The notes under the pieces were generated by a model. That model ran no database searches. It was not told where the DNA came from and worked only from the letters and a program-made list of their open reading frames with translations. Positions 36,346 to 48,600 of a stretch of 64,000 bases of DNA are shown here, in pieces. The stretch comes from Hansfordia pulvinata (Eukaryota; Ascomycota; Sordariomycetes; Xylariales), in NCBI GenBank assembly GCA_006538405.1, contig BJKQ01000009.1, positions 1,746,001-1,810,000 of the forward strand. The letters run 5' to 3'. Position numbers and translations under genes: made by a program. Each line of letters begins with the position of its first letter. Positions within the stretch are counted from its first letter, which is position 1.

Positions 36346-36869
36346 CCGAAGACCTGCGCCAGCGGTCCAGATATCGGTCGTCTCATGGTGTCCCGCCCTC
36401 TTTCGTATCGCAGAGAACTGATACCGGCATACGGCAGGTTTATATCAAGAGCCAACACAAGGGACCTTTTTGGCGCTGAATCAACAACTTCTCAAACTTG
36501 GGTTATGCCCCGGGCCCCCGTCACGAGTCCATCAACAAAGCAACAAAGGGACGACGCTTTCATGCCGCGAGGTACGGTTTCGATACGCCGACTTTCTAAC
36601 TGCAGTCTGCAGCCAGAAAGCAAGCCCGCGCTTTCGGCATGTGGTATGTCGCATCGTGCATTGATAGCGATGGGCGTCTCTTCATAGTTCAAAACCAGTC
36701 ACCAGCGGTAGAGAAGAGTGAAAACAACCTGGGCGGGCGACTCGCATACTTGTCCTCTTCATGCAGAGAAGCTTCTGTCCACTTTGATATAAAGACACCG
36801 TAGCGATCTTAATTAGGCAGGGCGGCCCGTCATAGCCCATTGACGAACGCTCTCAGTTATATGGACCTG

Positions 36870-36870
<1 letters not shown>

Positions 36871-36914
<44 letters not shown>
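36871..36914. repeat. (AC)22 microsatellite
   Basis: Twenty-two uninterrupted AC dinucleotides, followed by ATGTATAGAGAGAG. It marks the entry into the gene-poor half. Confidence 0.98.
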
Positions 36915-36919
<5 letters not shown>

Positions 36920-39126
36920 TAGAGAGAGCATGACATGGAGCCGCAAGGCTTACTTGAGAAGTTTACGAGAACTCGAACTGATCGTCACGAGAGGGTCTTG
37001 ATGACAGAAGATGACATGACACATGGGCTTGCGGTCGCGTCACAAGAGGGACCCGTCAGCACTCGGTGTCGTGTCAGCGATCTGGCAAATTGGAAAGGGG
37101 GCACCAAGCCCTACGACAATGATGACCGGCAGCCTCATCGAAAGAAGGTAGTGAGTCAGTCAGTCTGCGGGCAGATCACCAGAAAAAGCTGGTAGGGCTG
37201 GAGGGCATCCCCCTTTGTTCTTCGTTGCTACGTTGGCTCCTCTGTAAGAAGGCTGATGTGATCGTTCACTGGCAACTACACCGCGCCGAGAGGCCCCCTC
37301 TCCCTCAACCCCCTTTCCTCTTTCCCCTTTCTCTCTTCCTCTCTGCCGAGTCCAGCCAGACAGCGCCAAGTCTCCTCGCCGAGCCCAAACCACTCGTCTG
37401 CGCAGCCGACAACGCCCCGTCCAGCTCAGTGGCCGAGTGGACCAGCGGCGCCTGCGAAGCAGAAACTGGGCAACGGGCCCTGCTGCAAGATGAACCGCGC
37501 CAGGGCTCCTGCAAACCGCGCACCGCCCGGGCGATGTTCGATGCTGACGGGTCCACGCATGTGCCCAGGGCTCGGTGACGGCCTCGTCTCAACCCACAAA
37601 CACGATGGCGAAGAGAATGGCGTAAATATGTCACTCATTGGGGTCTTCAACACCACCCCCTCTTCCCCCCCCCCCCCGCCTCTGAGTCTCCGTGGAAGCC
37701 CTTGTGTGACGTGAGACGAGCAGGCACCCATCGGCCGGCGGCGAGGTCTGAACCAGAAAGGGGGGAGAGGGCTCGTAGACGCGTCCTCGACACCGACACC
37801 GAAAGACCGATCTGCAGACTTGCTCTGCCAGCTGGACGTGGAGCCGCCATAGCGAGCACACAAAGCACACACACACAGCTTCGGACCCGGGCCGTGAAGA
37901 TATCGGCCCCGTCTTCCCGACTCTGGCGCGTTGCTCGCCCGCATGACCTCGGACTCGCGTTGGTCCCACAGGGCGACGAAGGAAAGGGGGGCCCTGTGAG
38001 GTAGAGAAAAGATGACCACCCATCAACCGACTACGATCATCCCGCCACCCTCCCTGCCATCCCCCTCCCCATCCCCTCCCCTTTTTACCATGCTGACATG
38101 TAGTAGGGGGCGCGCGAAGCATACCCAAGAGGAAGAGAGAGGGCGTCTTGGCAGATTGGGGAGGGAGTTTCGGAGTACGAGTATGCTCTTCTGCAGGTAG
38201 GTATCCGAGGGGGAAGGAGGATGGGGCCGTCATGGCAGTTGGCAGCAGCAATAGCAGAAGAGCAGAGGTGATATCGCCTACTGCCTAATCCAATATACTC
38301 CGTCGTAAGCACTCCGTCGACTACTGACGATTCGCTCGGCATGCCGAATCTGGTGAAAATTGCCCGCGCTCGGGCCGGGGTCGACAGGGCCCGGATCCGC
38401 AGAGAGGGTTGAAGGGGGGGGGTTGCCTAGTAAGTTGAGTGTAGGCTTGGGACGCAACGCCCCCCCCTCCCCTCTTGTGTGCCGTGTACCGAATAGCAAC
38501 CGGCCGGGGTCTTTTCGCATACTCGTAGGCGGCGACTATCACGCCCAGCTGTTCGTGGTGCCTCCCTCGTCGTCTGGGGTCTACAAGTATGATTGCGGGC
38601 TGGGTGGGTTAAAGAGGGTGAGGGTGAGGGTGGAGGGGGGGTGTGGCTTTCAACACTCGGTACATTGGATACTTGAGAGTCGGACATGGGGGCCCGGCAC
38701 GGCACACAGGCCAGGCCACGTTGGAGGAGCACGAGACTATTTCGCAAGAGTGGCGGCGTACGAGCGTGTGCGCGCGTCACAACCCGGCTCTTGTGAAGAC
38801 GACGAAGAGGCGGAGAAGAAGATTTACGGCTCCTAGCAGCAACAAGACAGTTGCCTACGAGGGGGTTTGGGGGACAGAGAGAGCCATCACGACGAGTGAG
38901 ATGACTCCCCCCCACCGCCCCGAAAAGGGTTGCTGGCTGCGCGTATGGCCGGCAGGGCGGGAGGTCTCTTACGACCGAAAGGGATCGCCATCCCGGCCGG
39001 CTTTGACACATTGACTAGTCGATCTGGGCGTTCGGGGCCCGGCAGCACGACGGCAGGGGTCAGTCATCAGTCAGGCGAGGCAAAGTGGTTCGGTTCGAAG
39101 AAGACGAGGGAGACCAGACCAGACCA

Positions 39127-39145
39127 GGGGGGGGGGGGGGGGGGG
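39127..39145. repeat. G19 homopolymer
   Basis: Nineteen consecutive G after AGACCAGACCA. It is 18 bases upstream of a TACTCGTA copy. The true length is uncertain given the homopolymer losses elsewhere in this assembly. Confidence 0.9.
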
Positions 39146-39958
39146 TTACCTGTTGGTCTGTGTACTCGTAGTAGTCTGTGTGGTGTGTGTGGTGGTCTGC
39201 TCGCGTCGGCCCGAGCATACGAGTACAGAGTGTGATGAGAGTCAGTGATGACTACCTTCGTAGTACACTTGGGTAGGTAGGAACGAGTATTCCATGCCAC
39301 GGCGCCCGAGACGGTGACCGAGCGAGATCTGTATCGTATCGCATCGCATCCCATGCCAGGCAGACACGGCTCCAACGCGCCTCCCGGCAGTTTGGACGGG
39401 CGAGGACCTCGCATCCGGGAGGACAGACCAGACCCAACCTGGCCCGCACGGCGGCGGCGGCAAAGGATCCCTGCCAGAGAGGAGAGCCCGCGCTTCTTCC
39501 CCCGTTGCGAGCGCGTGCGTCTGTCTCACTCACTCGCTCGCTCGCTCGCACGCACACACACACACACGCGGGGCCCAGAGAGATGGGACACCGAAGTGGT
39601 GGGTGAGGCGATTCCCAACAGGCGCCCACGACCGTGCTGGACAGACCGAGGCGGATGTAGGGTTGTTTGGCTACAGTCGCCTCCCGTCTGCCATTGACCC
39701 TTCTCCGATGTCCGATAATCCCCTCCCCCCTACCGAGGAGGGGTCCTTCACTCTGGCCAGCAACTCTGACACATTGGCAGCTCCCTGAGTCCGGGAATGA
39801 GGCGGCTTTTGGGGGCGGCGTTAGAGCAGCCCAACTCTCGCAGCTCCTCCTGTACGCGTCCGAATATTGCCAGTGACTGCCTGTCCTGGTGACTGATCAA
39901 TGCTCCCGGAGGCGGGAGATGGAAATGAGCAACGTCTGTTGGCCGCCGCACGTGCCGG

Positions 39959-39987
39959 CCCCGGGGCCCCGGGCCCCGGGCCCCGGG
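39959..39987. repeat. GGGCCCC palindromic tract, 29 bp
   Basis: Alternating runs of C and G, repeating a GGGCCCC unit. The tract is almost wholly self-complementary and can fold into GC-only hairpins. Confidence 0.9.
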
Positions 39988-40097
39988 AACCGTTCCCGCG
40001 AGGATTTCCTCTGGGCGGAAGAAAGATGAGGTACTGTAGGCTAGCCTCACGGGCGCCGAGCGCTGACATGACCGCCCAACGCAGAGATATGAATAAC

Positions 40098-40127
<30 letters not shown>
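40098..40127. repeat. (AAT)10 microsatellite
   Basis: Ten perfect AAT units in an otherwise GC-rich neighbourhood. It creates a false poly-Asn/poly-Tyr reading in chance open frames on the two strands. Confidence 0.95.
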
Positions 40128-40130
<3 letters not shown>

Positions 40131-41587
40131 CAATGGCAGCATGCATTGGTCTATTATTACCGTGACAAGCGCGGCGCGCGGGTAGGGCCAGGTCGGCCAC
40201 GCGCGCGATCGTTTGCTTAGAAGAGGACCAGCCCTGATGAGCCTCTCCCAACATCTCCAGGTAAGGATCGCAATTAGCGCGCGCCCTATAACTCTGGCGC
40301 AGGTACGACAGGACCTCAGTGAGCATCTGTGTGAAAACAACGGGCCGTTGCCCTGCTCGCTTCCCCCCTGACCCTGTCTGAACGGCCCTGTACTCTGCAA
40401 TCTGTACTCGTAAAGAGAGAGAGCCCTCAGAGACTTAATGAGGGACAGGCAGGGGTGCGGCGGGATGCGACTTCTCGTAGGTACAGACAGACAAGAGTAC
40501 ATACTCGTAGACAGGCAGAGAGGGTGAGAGGCAGCAGGGCCGGCACAGTGCGGCCGCACGGCCTGGGTTCAGGGCGTGAACGTAGCGCCAGGTACCGCCC
40601 TCATCCCTGGCTACAACTCGCACGAGTCCTCGTACGAGTACGAGTACACCTGGAGGTCGTTAGATGGGACAGATTGCCCCCCGGGGGTGGGGGCAACGCC
40701 CTGCCGGGCCCCGTCTGCTCTGTTGCGAGGCCTGCGACGAGAACCCGGGGCCGCAACGACGATCAGACTGCCTACATTAGTACTCGTAGGTAGGTAGGTA
40801 CCGTAGGTATCTTAGACTGGGACACCGAGATGATAGATCGGGAAGAGGCGAGGGAGGGAGCAACGGATCACCGCATCGCACCGACCGCGGCCACCAGGCA
40901 GCTGCCAGCCAGGCCCTATCCCGCCCCCGTCCATCCCGTTCCGTCCCCCGTTCCGTCCCCCCCGTCTATCCTCCGCCGCCGTCGGCCGAGTCGCCAACGA
41001 CAAGGTGGCGGAAAATAGAACACAGAGAGACCCTGCTGCTCCGCCCGAGCATTTCGAGAACCCAAGCCTCTGACACCTGGTAGGCCCAGAGTCGCAACCA
41101 CTTCGGGAGCAAGGTGTCTGTCTGTGCCCTGGCCCGGCCCAAATCTCTTGCGTGGAGCCAGGCGAGGGGATCCGGAGGCGACGAGGATGGCTATAGCTGG
41201 CCTGGCCAATTTTCGGCGAGGCCGACATTACCAATACTCGTACATAGACAGGGCTCAGTTGGCGGCAGTCTGCCACGTCAGAAGAAACCAAGCAGAGAAG
41301 AAGACGATAGACTATCAGGGATGGGGGGCGCTCCAACCCAACCCCCCTGTCCCCGGAACAGGGCTGCCCACTGGCAAACACAGGCCAAACCCGTCGATTC
41401 CCCTGCAGAATGAAGGGGTGGCGAGATGAGGGCCCCTGGGCCTCGACGTCTTGCCATGGCTTCCTGACGAGAGCTTCCATATACCCCCTTCCCCTCCCCC
41501 TTGCCCTGCCCTGCTTGGAACAATAAGCTTATTTCCAAATTCAGGTTGGCCGAGCGCGCCTCTCTCATCGGGGGGCGTATCGCTATC

Positions 41588-41619
41588 GACCCGGGCCCGG
41601 ACCCGGACCCGGGCCCGGT
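41588..41619. repeat. ACCCGG / GGGCCC palindromic tract
   Basis: Thirty-two bases built from ACCCGG and GGGCCC units, with near-perfect internal dyad symmetry about its centre. It resembles the tract at 39959-39987. Confidence 0.85.
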
Positions 41620-44600
41620 TCGAGGGCAGCACCACCGGGCCCCCTTCCTCATTATGGGGTCTGTCGGAAGAAGAGGCGGGGGGACATATTCGGCTGCCTG
41701 GAGTACCGATACCTTGACAGGCCTCCTCTCCGCATTTCCCACCCTCGGCGGGCGGCTCACGCGCACACCGACGGGCGGGCAGGCATATACCCATGCAGCT
41801 TTGCCGCGCGACGGGCGAAACAAAGCGAGGTATGCTCAATCGTCGTCCTTCGCCTCAGTATTGTACACCAATCTTTGAAGCTGCACAATGCAAGGAATAT
41901 GCCCTCTCTCCTCCTCTGTCCGCCACTCCGGGACGCGGCCAGAAGCACTTTTGAGATCGAGCAAGCGCGGAGGCGCAAAGGAAGAAAAAAGAAAGAAAAA
42001 AAAAACAACCCTCCTGTCCACGGCAAGTCCCGTCCCTATCCATACCTTAACTCTAGACAGCACTATAAGGTGTGATACCGAATCAACGTCAGGACGCTGA
42101 TCTCGGCCCGAGGATAAGGAGCCCGGAATATCATGTCAGACAGAGCCACGCGAGCAGGCTATTTTTCGATCATGACTTTTCCCTTTTTCGTTTCTCTTTC
42201 TCACACCCGTCGGCTCCCGGGCTCGGGCCCAGGCTTACGCATTCCGAGAATAACTTCAAGTGCTTTCTTCATCTTTTTGACAGGCCGTTGTGGGGGGCGG
42301 GGCCTTGCCCGACTGACGAGCGAGCGGCAAAACTCGCTGGAGCCTGTACCGGGGGGGAGGGCAGCAGTATACAGACGCTTGACGCTGCGGCTCAGGGTCC
42401 GACAGCAAGCAGCGCCTACAGGGCAAAGCTTGTCGACGCGGCCATGGCCAGATCTGTGCTGCAAGTAAGCCCTCGAAATAGCACGCGAGATGCAACGCTG
42501 CATGAACGGGACCGTCCCGTCACGTCAGTGGAGTGCGTTGTTCGTCTGGTAGCTTCTCCCTCGTAAGGCCGACCAATGATCAGTCTGCCCCCGGCGGGCA
42601 CTGCGGTCGGCAGCAGGTTTCTTTTCTTAGACCAGGAGCCGGGAATAGAGTGATCTACCGGCTCTGTTCCCCAGACTGCAGCGTCGTGATGGGCTCGGTG
42701 CAGGCAAGTTGAAATTCCGTCATGACTCACCATGACGACCTCGGAAGAGCTCCAAAGTCCAGACATCGTAGTCTATATTGATGTGTTTGTTGTCCTCAAA
42801 GAGGAAGCATCACACTTCTGTCCGCGCTCAAGTGAGAAGGTTCGAATGAAACCCACACATCTGCCGTCGATGCTCGTGATGTCTTCAAGTCCCCGCCCCG
42901 GGTGTTGCAATGCGTGCAAATTCGGGCGGGCAGCAGTGGCGAGAAATGCATAGTGCTGTTTGGTGCCGGGTATAGTCTGACCGAATAGCCTTGGCCATGT
43001 CGCCACTCAGCCGCATCCCAGTACTCTGCAGTCTTGAAACGCCACCACGCACAACCTCCTCTCCTGGCCACGGCCCACCACCTGCCAGTGTTCAGCAAAG
43101 GACACTGGCAGATCGTTGAATGCCAGAAATCGTCAAGAACCCTGCCCAGGCCGCCGTTGAAATGCGTGGTCGCAGACTGCCAGGTTCCCTCTTGGGGGAG
43201 GCCCACGGCCCACCCTTGCCACAATATCGCTGGAGGCAATGGAAGAGCTGCCGAGTTCCAGGGCGATTGACAAACGCACGAGCGAGTGGGTCCGCTCGCG
43301 GGATCGAGCATGTCCAACTCGGCCAGAGTTGGCCGCGGACAAAGACAAGACCGAGCTTCCAAGTTGCATGGGATGCCAGGCAGAAAGAGATCGTGCCACC
43401 TCGGACCGAGCTCCTTGGGGGGGTTGCAAATCCATCCATTTTCCTCTTAACAAACCCTCGAAAGCGCCGGGGGGTGAAACTTGACAGGACAGAAGAGAAC
43501 AGACTGCCGCTCGTCACTGGCCCAGAAGGAATTCCCGTGCTTGGCGGCAATCGGAAACGGCCCAGCGGGAATGCCCACCACAACCCACCGGGCCATTCCT
43601 GCGAGGATCGCCTACAAAGAGCCCTCTCTAGCAGAAACCAACCCTCGGTAAGCGCATGGGATGGGGACATTGGGTTTTCTTCCAGGCTCTTCTTCTTCTT
43701 CAAAGCCCGCCCCCCGAGCTCTCTCACCGAGACCTTGTGCCTGGCCGCATCGCACGGGAAGGAGTTGCACTGGTGGCGACTCGGGCGTCAAGTTGCCTCT
43801 GGCCGCAGGCTTCAAGCTCGTTCGAGAAGAGGCCGCGAGCACGTCTGCACAGCGGCAAGAAGCGGCTTGTTTGACATCGGGGCGTGTATGGATGCGTGCC
43901 CTGTGCGCCTGGCAAGCCCGCGCTGCATGAATCTGGCGCGGTGGGTTCGCCATTGGCACGAGTACCTGGTCAGCTTACGGCCTAGGTAGCTTTTGGAGCA
44001 CGCCTCGATGATCTCGTGTCCCCATTCTGTGTGTACGAGCCAATCTGCCCGTACGCAGGTGCTGCCGCCACTCACCCCCTCGGTGACGGAAAGCACCAGA
44101 GGCCGTGACGGCCTTTGCGCCGGTCTTTGCGCCGGCGAGGAAGCCAAAAGAAAAATAGAACAGGTCGATGGCGACTCCAGCTCCAAGAATTGAAACTAGA
44201 TTGCGCAACTGTGATGTCCTCGCTGGGCCGTTCATGAGTGGCAAACTGCGAAGCAAACAGAGTACAGACAGGGAAATCAGTTCCACTCACCTCCAGTTGC
44301 TGGTTTTCCGCACGCATGATGATCGTATTTCTGTTGTGGGCGATGGACGGGCGTGGCCTTGCTCCTCGGTTTGCGAAATCCTGGCTCTCCAAGGGTTGTG
44401 GTTCAGAGCTCTGCAGACACATTGTACACTGACGAATCCACCTGCCACCCATGCCCCAACGCCGTGCAACATTCAGGGATTGCCACCTCCATGGCTGGCA
44501 GTCTCGCTAACACTTGCTGATGATCACCGGGGATCAAGTCACATTCCGCTTGTGGAATCTTGCCTCGGTTACAGCCTGCATTTCATACACCAAAGCCTGC

Positions 44601-44819
44601 GTATTTCGTATATGAGACTTTGTCAGAAGGTTGTGAATATCACGAGAGGAGAACAGACCGAATTAAATCTTTCATTTGTCAAGCCTGTTCATCTTTTCAG
44701 TGCCAAAACTATTGCGGTGTGTAAAGTCTACGGCTGTGATTGTTGCATCGTATTGACTTCACCCTCCGTGATAAACCACGAAAACAGTTGCGCCACGTCG
44801 GAAATAGACCTGAGAAGGC

Positions 44820-45672
44820 CTATCCCAACAAGCCACAGAGGAGAGAAGACCAGGAGAAGCGCGTGGGGCGAGGGCTGGGCTCGTCACGTTTGAGGTCCGA
44901 GTAAAAACTTTCTCCCGCTAACGAAGATGGGCGACGAGGTGACAACGACCCATCTCCATGCGAGTAGGCCGCAATCTGACCAATCTCGACGCAGAACGGA
45001 CCCTGCTGTTCACCAAAAAAGCTACAGGGCGGACCAAATTAGCATGTAAGCACCAAGGCATGTGGAACGGGGGGAGCTTCGAGATACGGAAGGTGTACAC
45101 ACCTCCTCATCATAACGCTGAATCTCTGAACATTGGCCAGGTCCAGCGGACTCGCATCATGTTTGGGCTTGCCCCGATAGGTGGGCCGGAAGTCACTCCA
45201 GGGGATGTAGATTTCGGACTTCTGGCCAATAAAGTCGTACTCCCAGCTGGTCGAGGCGCTCTCCCTGCCGTCAGGGCGCCTGGGGCGGGTCTCATCCTTG
45301 AGTATGAGGGTGTACTTGAGCTTGTCGCCGCCGTTCACTGTGAGGTATATTCCATCAAAAGTGGAAAGATCCCAGTGTTGGGGGTCGGCAGTGCGCTGGG
45401 AAGCAAAACCGGCGCCTCCCAGGGTCTTGATGTCCAGGTTCCCATGGAACAATGCCGCATTCCTCTTGACCGAGAAGTCCAAGTGGCTTTGGCTGTTGCC
45501 GCCACGCACCCGATCGTCGGTGGTGACCCAAGACTGGACGGACCAAGGCCTAGAGGGGGGTTAGCTTGTGGTGATTTGTGAGCGAGGGAGGTGGCGAAAC
45601 TGTAGAGTCTGGCCTGGGGATCGAATGGACATACTCTGTAGCCCCAAAGAGACACCGAAAATGTGAAGGCAT
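44820..45672 (-). CDS. CIA30-domain protein (NDUFAF1-like)
   Basis: Member of the CIA30 family, named for complex I intermediate-associated protein 30 (NDUFAF1), an assembly factor of mitochondrial NADH:ubiquinone oxidoreductase. Three exons, 45672-45635, 45549-45103 and 45021-44820, keep frame and give 228 residues. Exon 1 (MPSHFRCLFGAT) joins EPWSVQSWVTTDDRVRGGNS, a CIA30 signature, followed by FHGNLDIKTLGGAGFASQ, WDLSTFDGIYLTVNGGDKLK, WEYDFIGQKSEIYIPWSDF and DLANVQRFSVMMRSFFGEQQ. The last intron has GTGTGTAC, TGCTAAT and CCTGTAG. Short forms like this are common in fungi and lack an obvious mitochondrial presequence, so the site of action is uncertain. No frame defect. It stands alone, more than 5 kb from the next confident gene on one side. 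Confidence 0.92.
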
Positions 45673-48600
45673 GGTAATTTGCCTTCGAAACTGCAACGTC
45701 ACGTGTTAGTTATGGTGCAGATCCAAGAGCCACTCCACGCCCAGCTCAGGGTGGAAGACGCAAAGACCAAAACCCCCATCTGTGGGATTCAGGCACTGGA
45801 GCAGTATAGCCGCGGCGACTGAAAAAAGACGGCGCAGATACTCGGGTCTGAGCTATAGGGCGTACGCCTGACCGGGGTCAACTGGGGGGTTGCGGCCTAA
45901 GGGCACCAGCCAGGTTGGCAGCGAGGCAGAGCCAGCCTGGGCCCCAGAGTGGTCGAGTCGGCAGCGGATTGGCACCACAGCCAAGAGGCCCAGCCGAAGC
46001 CTCAGACCCCCTGGATAGCCTCGACAGTGAGATGTGGTTTTGGCAGGGGATCCAGAGCGAATGCGAGGGTTGGTTCGGGGGCGGGCAAGCCCATGCCCCT
46101 GGCGCAGCAACATTGGCGGCACGGAGGCCACAGAAGAGCAGACGAAAGATGTGACTCTCGTGGGAGCCTGGCCGTTGCCATGGCCGTGTCATCCACGGCG
46201 AAATGCAGTCACGGAAGAGCGCCTCCGCAACCCAGGGGCATCGTGGGCAAGGTCGGGAAGAATAGAGGGGAACAAAACGAGGCGAATGGATTTCAGAGGT
46301 GGCCTGGCACTCACGGGTTTGTCGCAGGGATGGAAACGCGATCGACCCTTGTCTCTTGCTTTGAGGTTCTCTCTGAAAGAGCCTTTGATTACCTCTTTGA
46401 ATCCGGTCTCGAGGGCGTCAGAGGATGGCGGACAGCAGTGATGTACTCGTAGTGCACCGTTCTGGCGTGGTGATGTGGTGGCGCAGAGGCGGGATGAGCA
46501 ACAGTCCACAGCCTCTGCCTGTCCCTGGCAATGCCAGGTTAGGTACGAGTGGTACGTCGGTACGAGGGGCAGCCGCGATGGCAGTACGGTCAGGTACTTC
46601 GTACCTACAGACGCGGTTGGTGGTGGATCGAGGCGAACGGGTGATGACTTCACCACCCGGCAAGTAGGATATTTTTTATTGGTCGATACTCCTTTGTAGG
46701 CCCCACATCTTCCATCTTGGAGCCAGACACTGCACGGGAGCGTGGGGAGGTAGCTGACAGCAGCAGGTACGAGTACACGGGCCCTGAACATGGGAAGTTA
46801 GGTGCTCGTGAGGTCGTGCAAGATGAGGCAAAGTGTTTGGTCCATATTTACGTCCTACATATTTACGTCCTACACCAGCAAACGCCGAGGCAATTTGATA
46901 TCGGGCGGGAGCCGGAGTGGCAATGGGATGTTCGGTGAGCGGCGGAGGGGCGAAACGCCGCCTTGTTGCCGCCGGCAAGCCTGCCGAAGCCTCTAGTTCC
47001 TCTGAGCAGTACGGCACGTCCTTTTCGGGTGGAGGGAGGCGTCGGCGCTGTCAGGCATCCGCGAAAACACCTGCTGTCCGAGGCCCCCGGCGCCTCCTTC
47101 AGGCCGGATTCGCAGCGCAGGGCAGTCATTGGTAGTAGTAGGTGTTCGCAGTGGCTTTCTCACATTGGATGTGCCCAGGTTCGAGTGTCTCGGGACGTGC
47201 TCCCGGTCCCGAATGTCAGGTAGGTAAGGTAGGTACCCACGATTCCGTACCCACGTAACCTGCCCACATACTCGTACATACTGAGAAACGATGGATGCAG
47301 GTGCAGGACCTCCATGGCTTGGGGAATGCATCTACAAGTGGGCAGGGCACGAGCCAAGGGTATTCGATAGTCATCGTATGCCACTTGGTGTAAGCGTGCA
47401 AGGGCGCAAGGGTGGCTCTCAAGGGTTCTCGTACACATGGGGCTGCTTGCTGGTCAGGGTCAGGGGATGGGGCAGCATCCATGATGGCACTGTAGGTACC
47501 CAAGGTAGGTACCTACTAGCTTGTGGTGCAATTGGATGCCACAGTTACGAAGACCGGGCGGGCTGGTAGCCCTATCGGTCTCACAGCCTGCTGCAGCGCC
47601 GTCCCTCCACCCGGCCATCCAATCCAATCTCACATTCAACATTGGATGCACCCAGCGATCGTCTCAGCCTGGGGTGCGAGGCCCTGCACTCGTGCGAGTG
47701 ACCGACGATCGTGACCGGGCACCTGCAGGGTTCCATGTGCCTGGGGACTTGGCTGCCGAACCTGCCAGTGCGCAAGGCTCCAGCTGCCAGCTGTGCCCGC
47801 GGAGACCAGCCCCGGGACGGTTGCAAGTGGACTGCTGTCCAGGTGCCGGCTCGGGACCGACTCGGCCGGCCTCTACTCCGTGCACCAGAGGTGAGGCAGG
47901 CCTGTACACGTACCTACGGAGTACGTACTCGGCTACGGGCTAAGATGCTGGTGTACGTCCTCATTTCCGGTGCTCGTCGCATCAACCTTCACGATGGCCT
48001 CGCCCCATTGGGGCTGGGCGGTGGGCGCCGAGCTCTCAACATACATGCCCCGTCCTGGTAAAGCACCTTGCTTGCTAATGCCGCGACTGACTCGACCTGC
48101 AGACATTATGAATGTGTCAGTGCCACGACTCGAACGGCCGGAATCCTTTCACTGCATGTCAGTACGGTAGTACGCACATCCAGTGGCCGAGGTTGCAAGC
48201 TGCCAAAAACACATGTTTTTACAATGTAGATTGGAGCCAGAGTAAGTACACAAGTTGCTAACTCGGCATGTATGTTTTGAGTGCAGGGCCAGATAATATT
48301 ATATATCCTGGCAGGCAGAGCTCGTTGGGTGCTCCCAAGGCCAGCATTGGCTCGTATATGCACACAGAAAGAACAGCATGCTAGATATCGTCAGGGCGAC
48401 TTGCAGCCGATGAGGCCCCGTCATCGGGTCACACATCGAGAGACTGTCTCGGCCAAGCCCACGTGTTTGCGTGCCGCGAGAGCCCGCTTTCCTCACCTCG
48501 CGGCCCGCACAAGGTGTGAGATCCTTCTTTCTCTTTCTCACCCGGCCCCTCCCCCTCATAACCGGCGTCAGCACCAGCGCAGTCTGACACTGGCGTGCGC

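Larger units (their letters stand above)
38176..41242. repeat. Dense cluster of the TACTCGTA / TACGAGTA dispersed motif
   Basis: Ten exact copies lie in 3.1 kb, at 38176, 38520, 39163, 39218, 40405, 40502, 40633, 40639, 40781 and 41235, in both orientations. The copies at 40633 and 40639 overlap by two bases, forming CGTACGAGTACGAGTAC. The copy at 40781 runs straight into a TAGGTAGGTAGGTACC tract. No coding region overlaps them. Confidence 0.8.
36915..44819. other. 7.9-kb gene-poor stretch
   Basis: No confident gene. It is rich in homopolymers, microsatellites and the TACTCGTA motif. Long open frames (43120-43989 plus, 289 codons; 42796-43362 minus, 188 codons) overlap antiparallel and look like products of GC-rich sequence. 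A weak candidate lies on the minus strand near 44315-43980: a consensus donor (CTGGAG then GTGAGTGG) is followed by a frame with one hydrophobic segment, LVSILGAGVAIDLFYFSFGF. I could not settle its exon structure, so I do not call it a gene. Confidence 0.5.

Noticed and set aside
42838..42860. GGTTCGAAT, resembling a tRNA T-loop
   Set aside because: No matching acceptor stem, D-arm or anticodon arm could be found around it.
43120..43989. 289-codon plus frame
   Set aside because: No domain, Arg/Ser/Gly-rich, and overlapped by equally long antiparallel frames.
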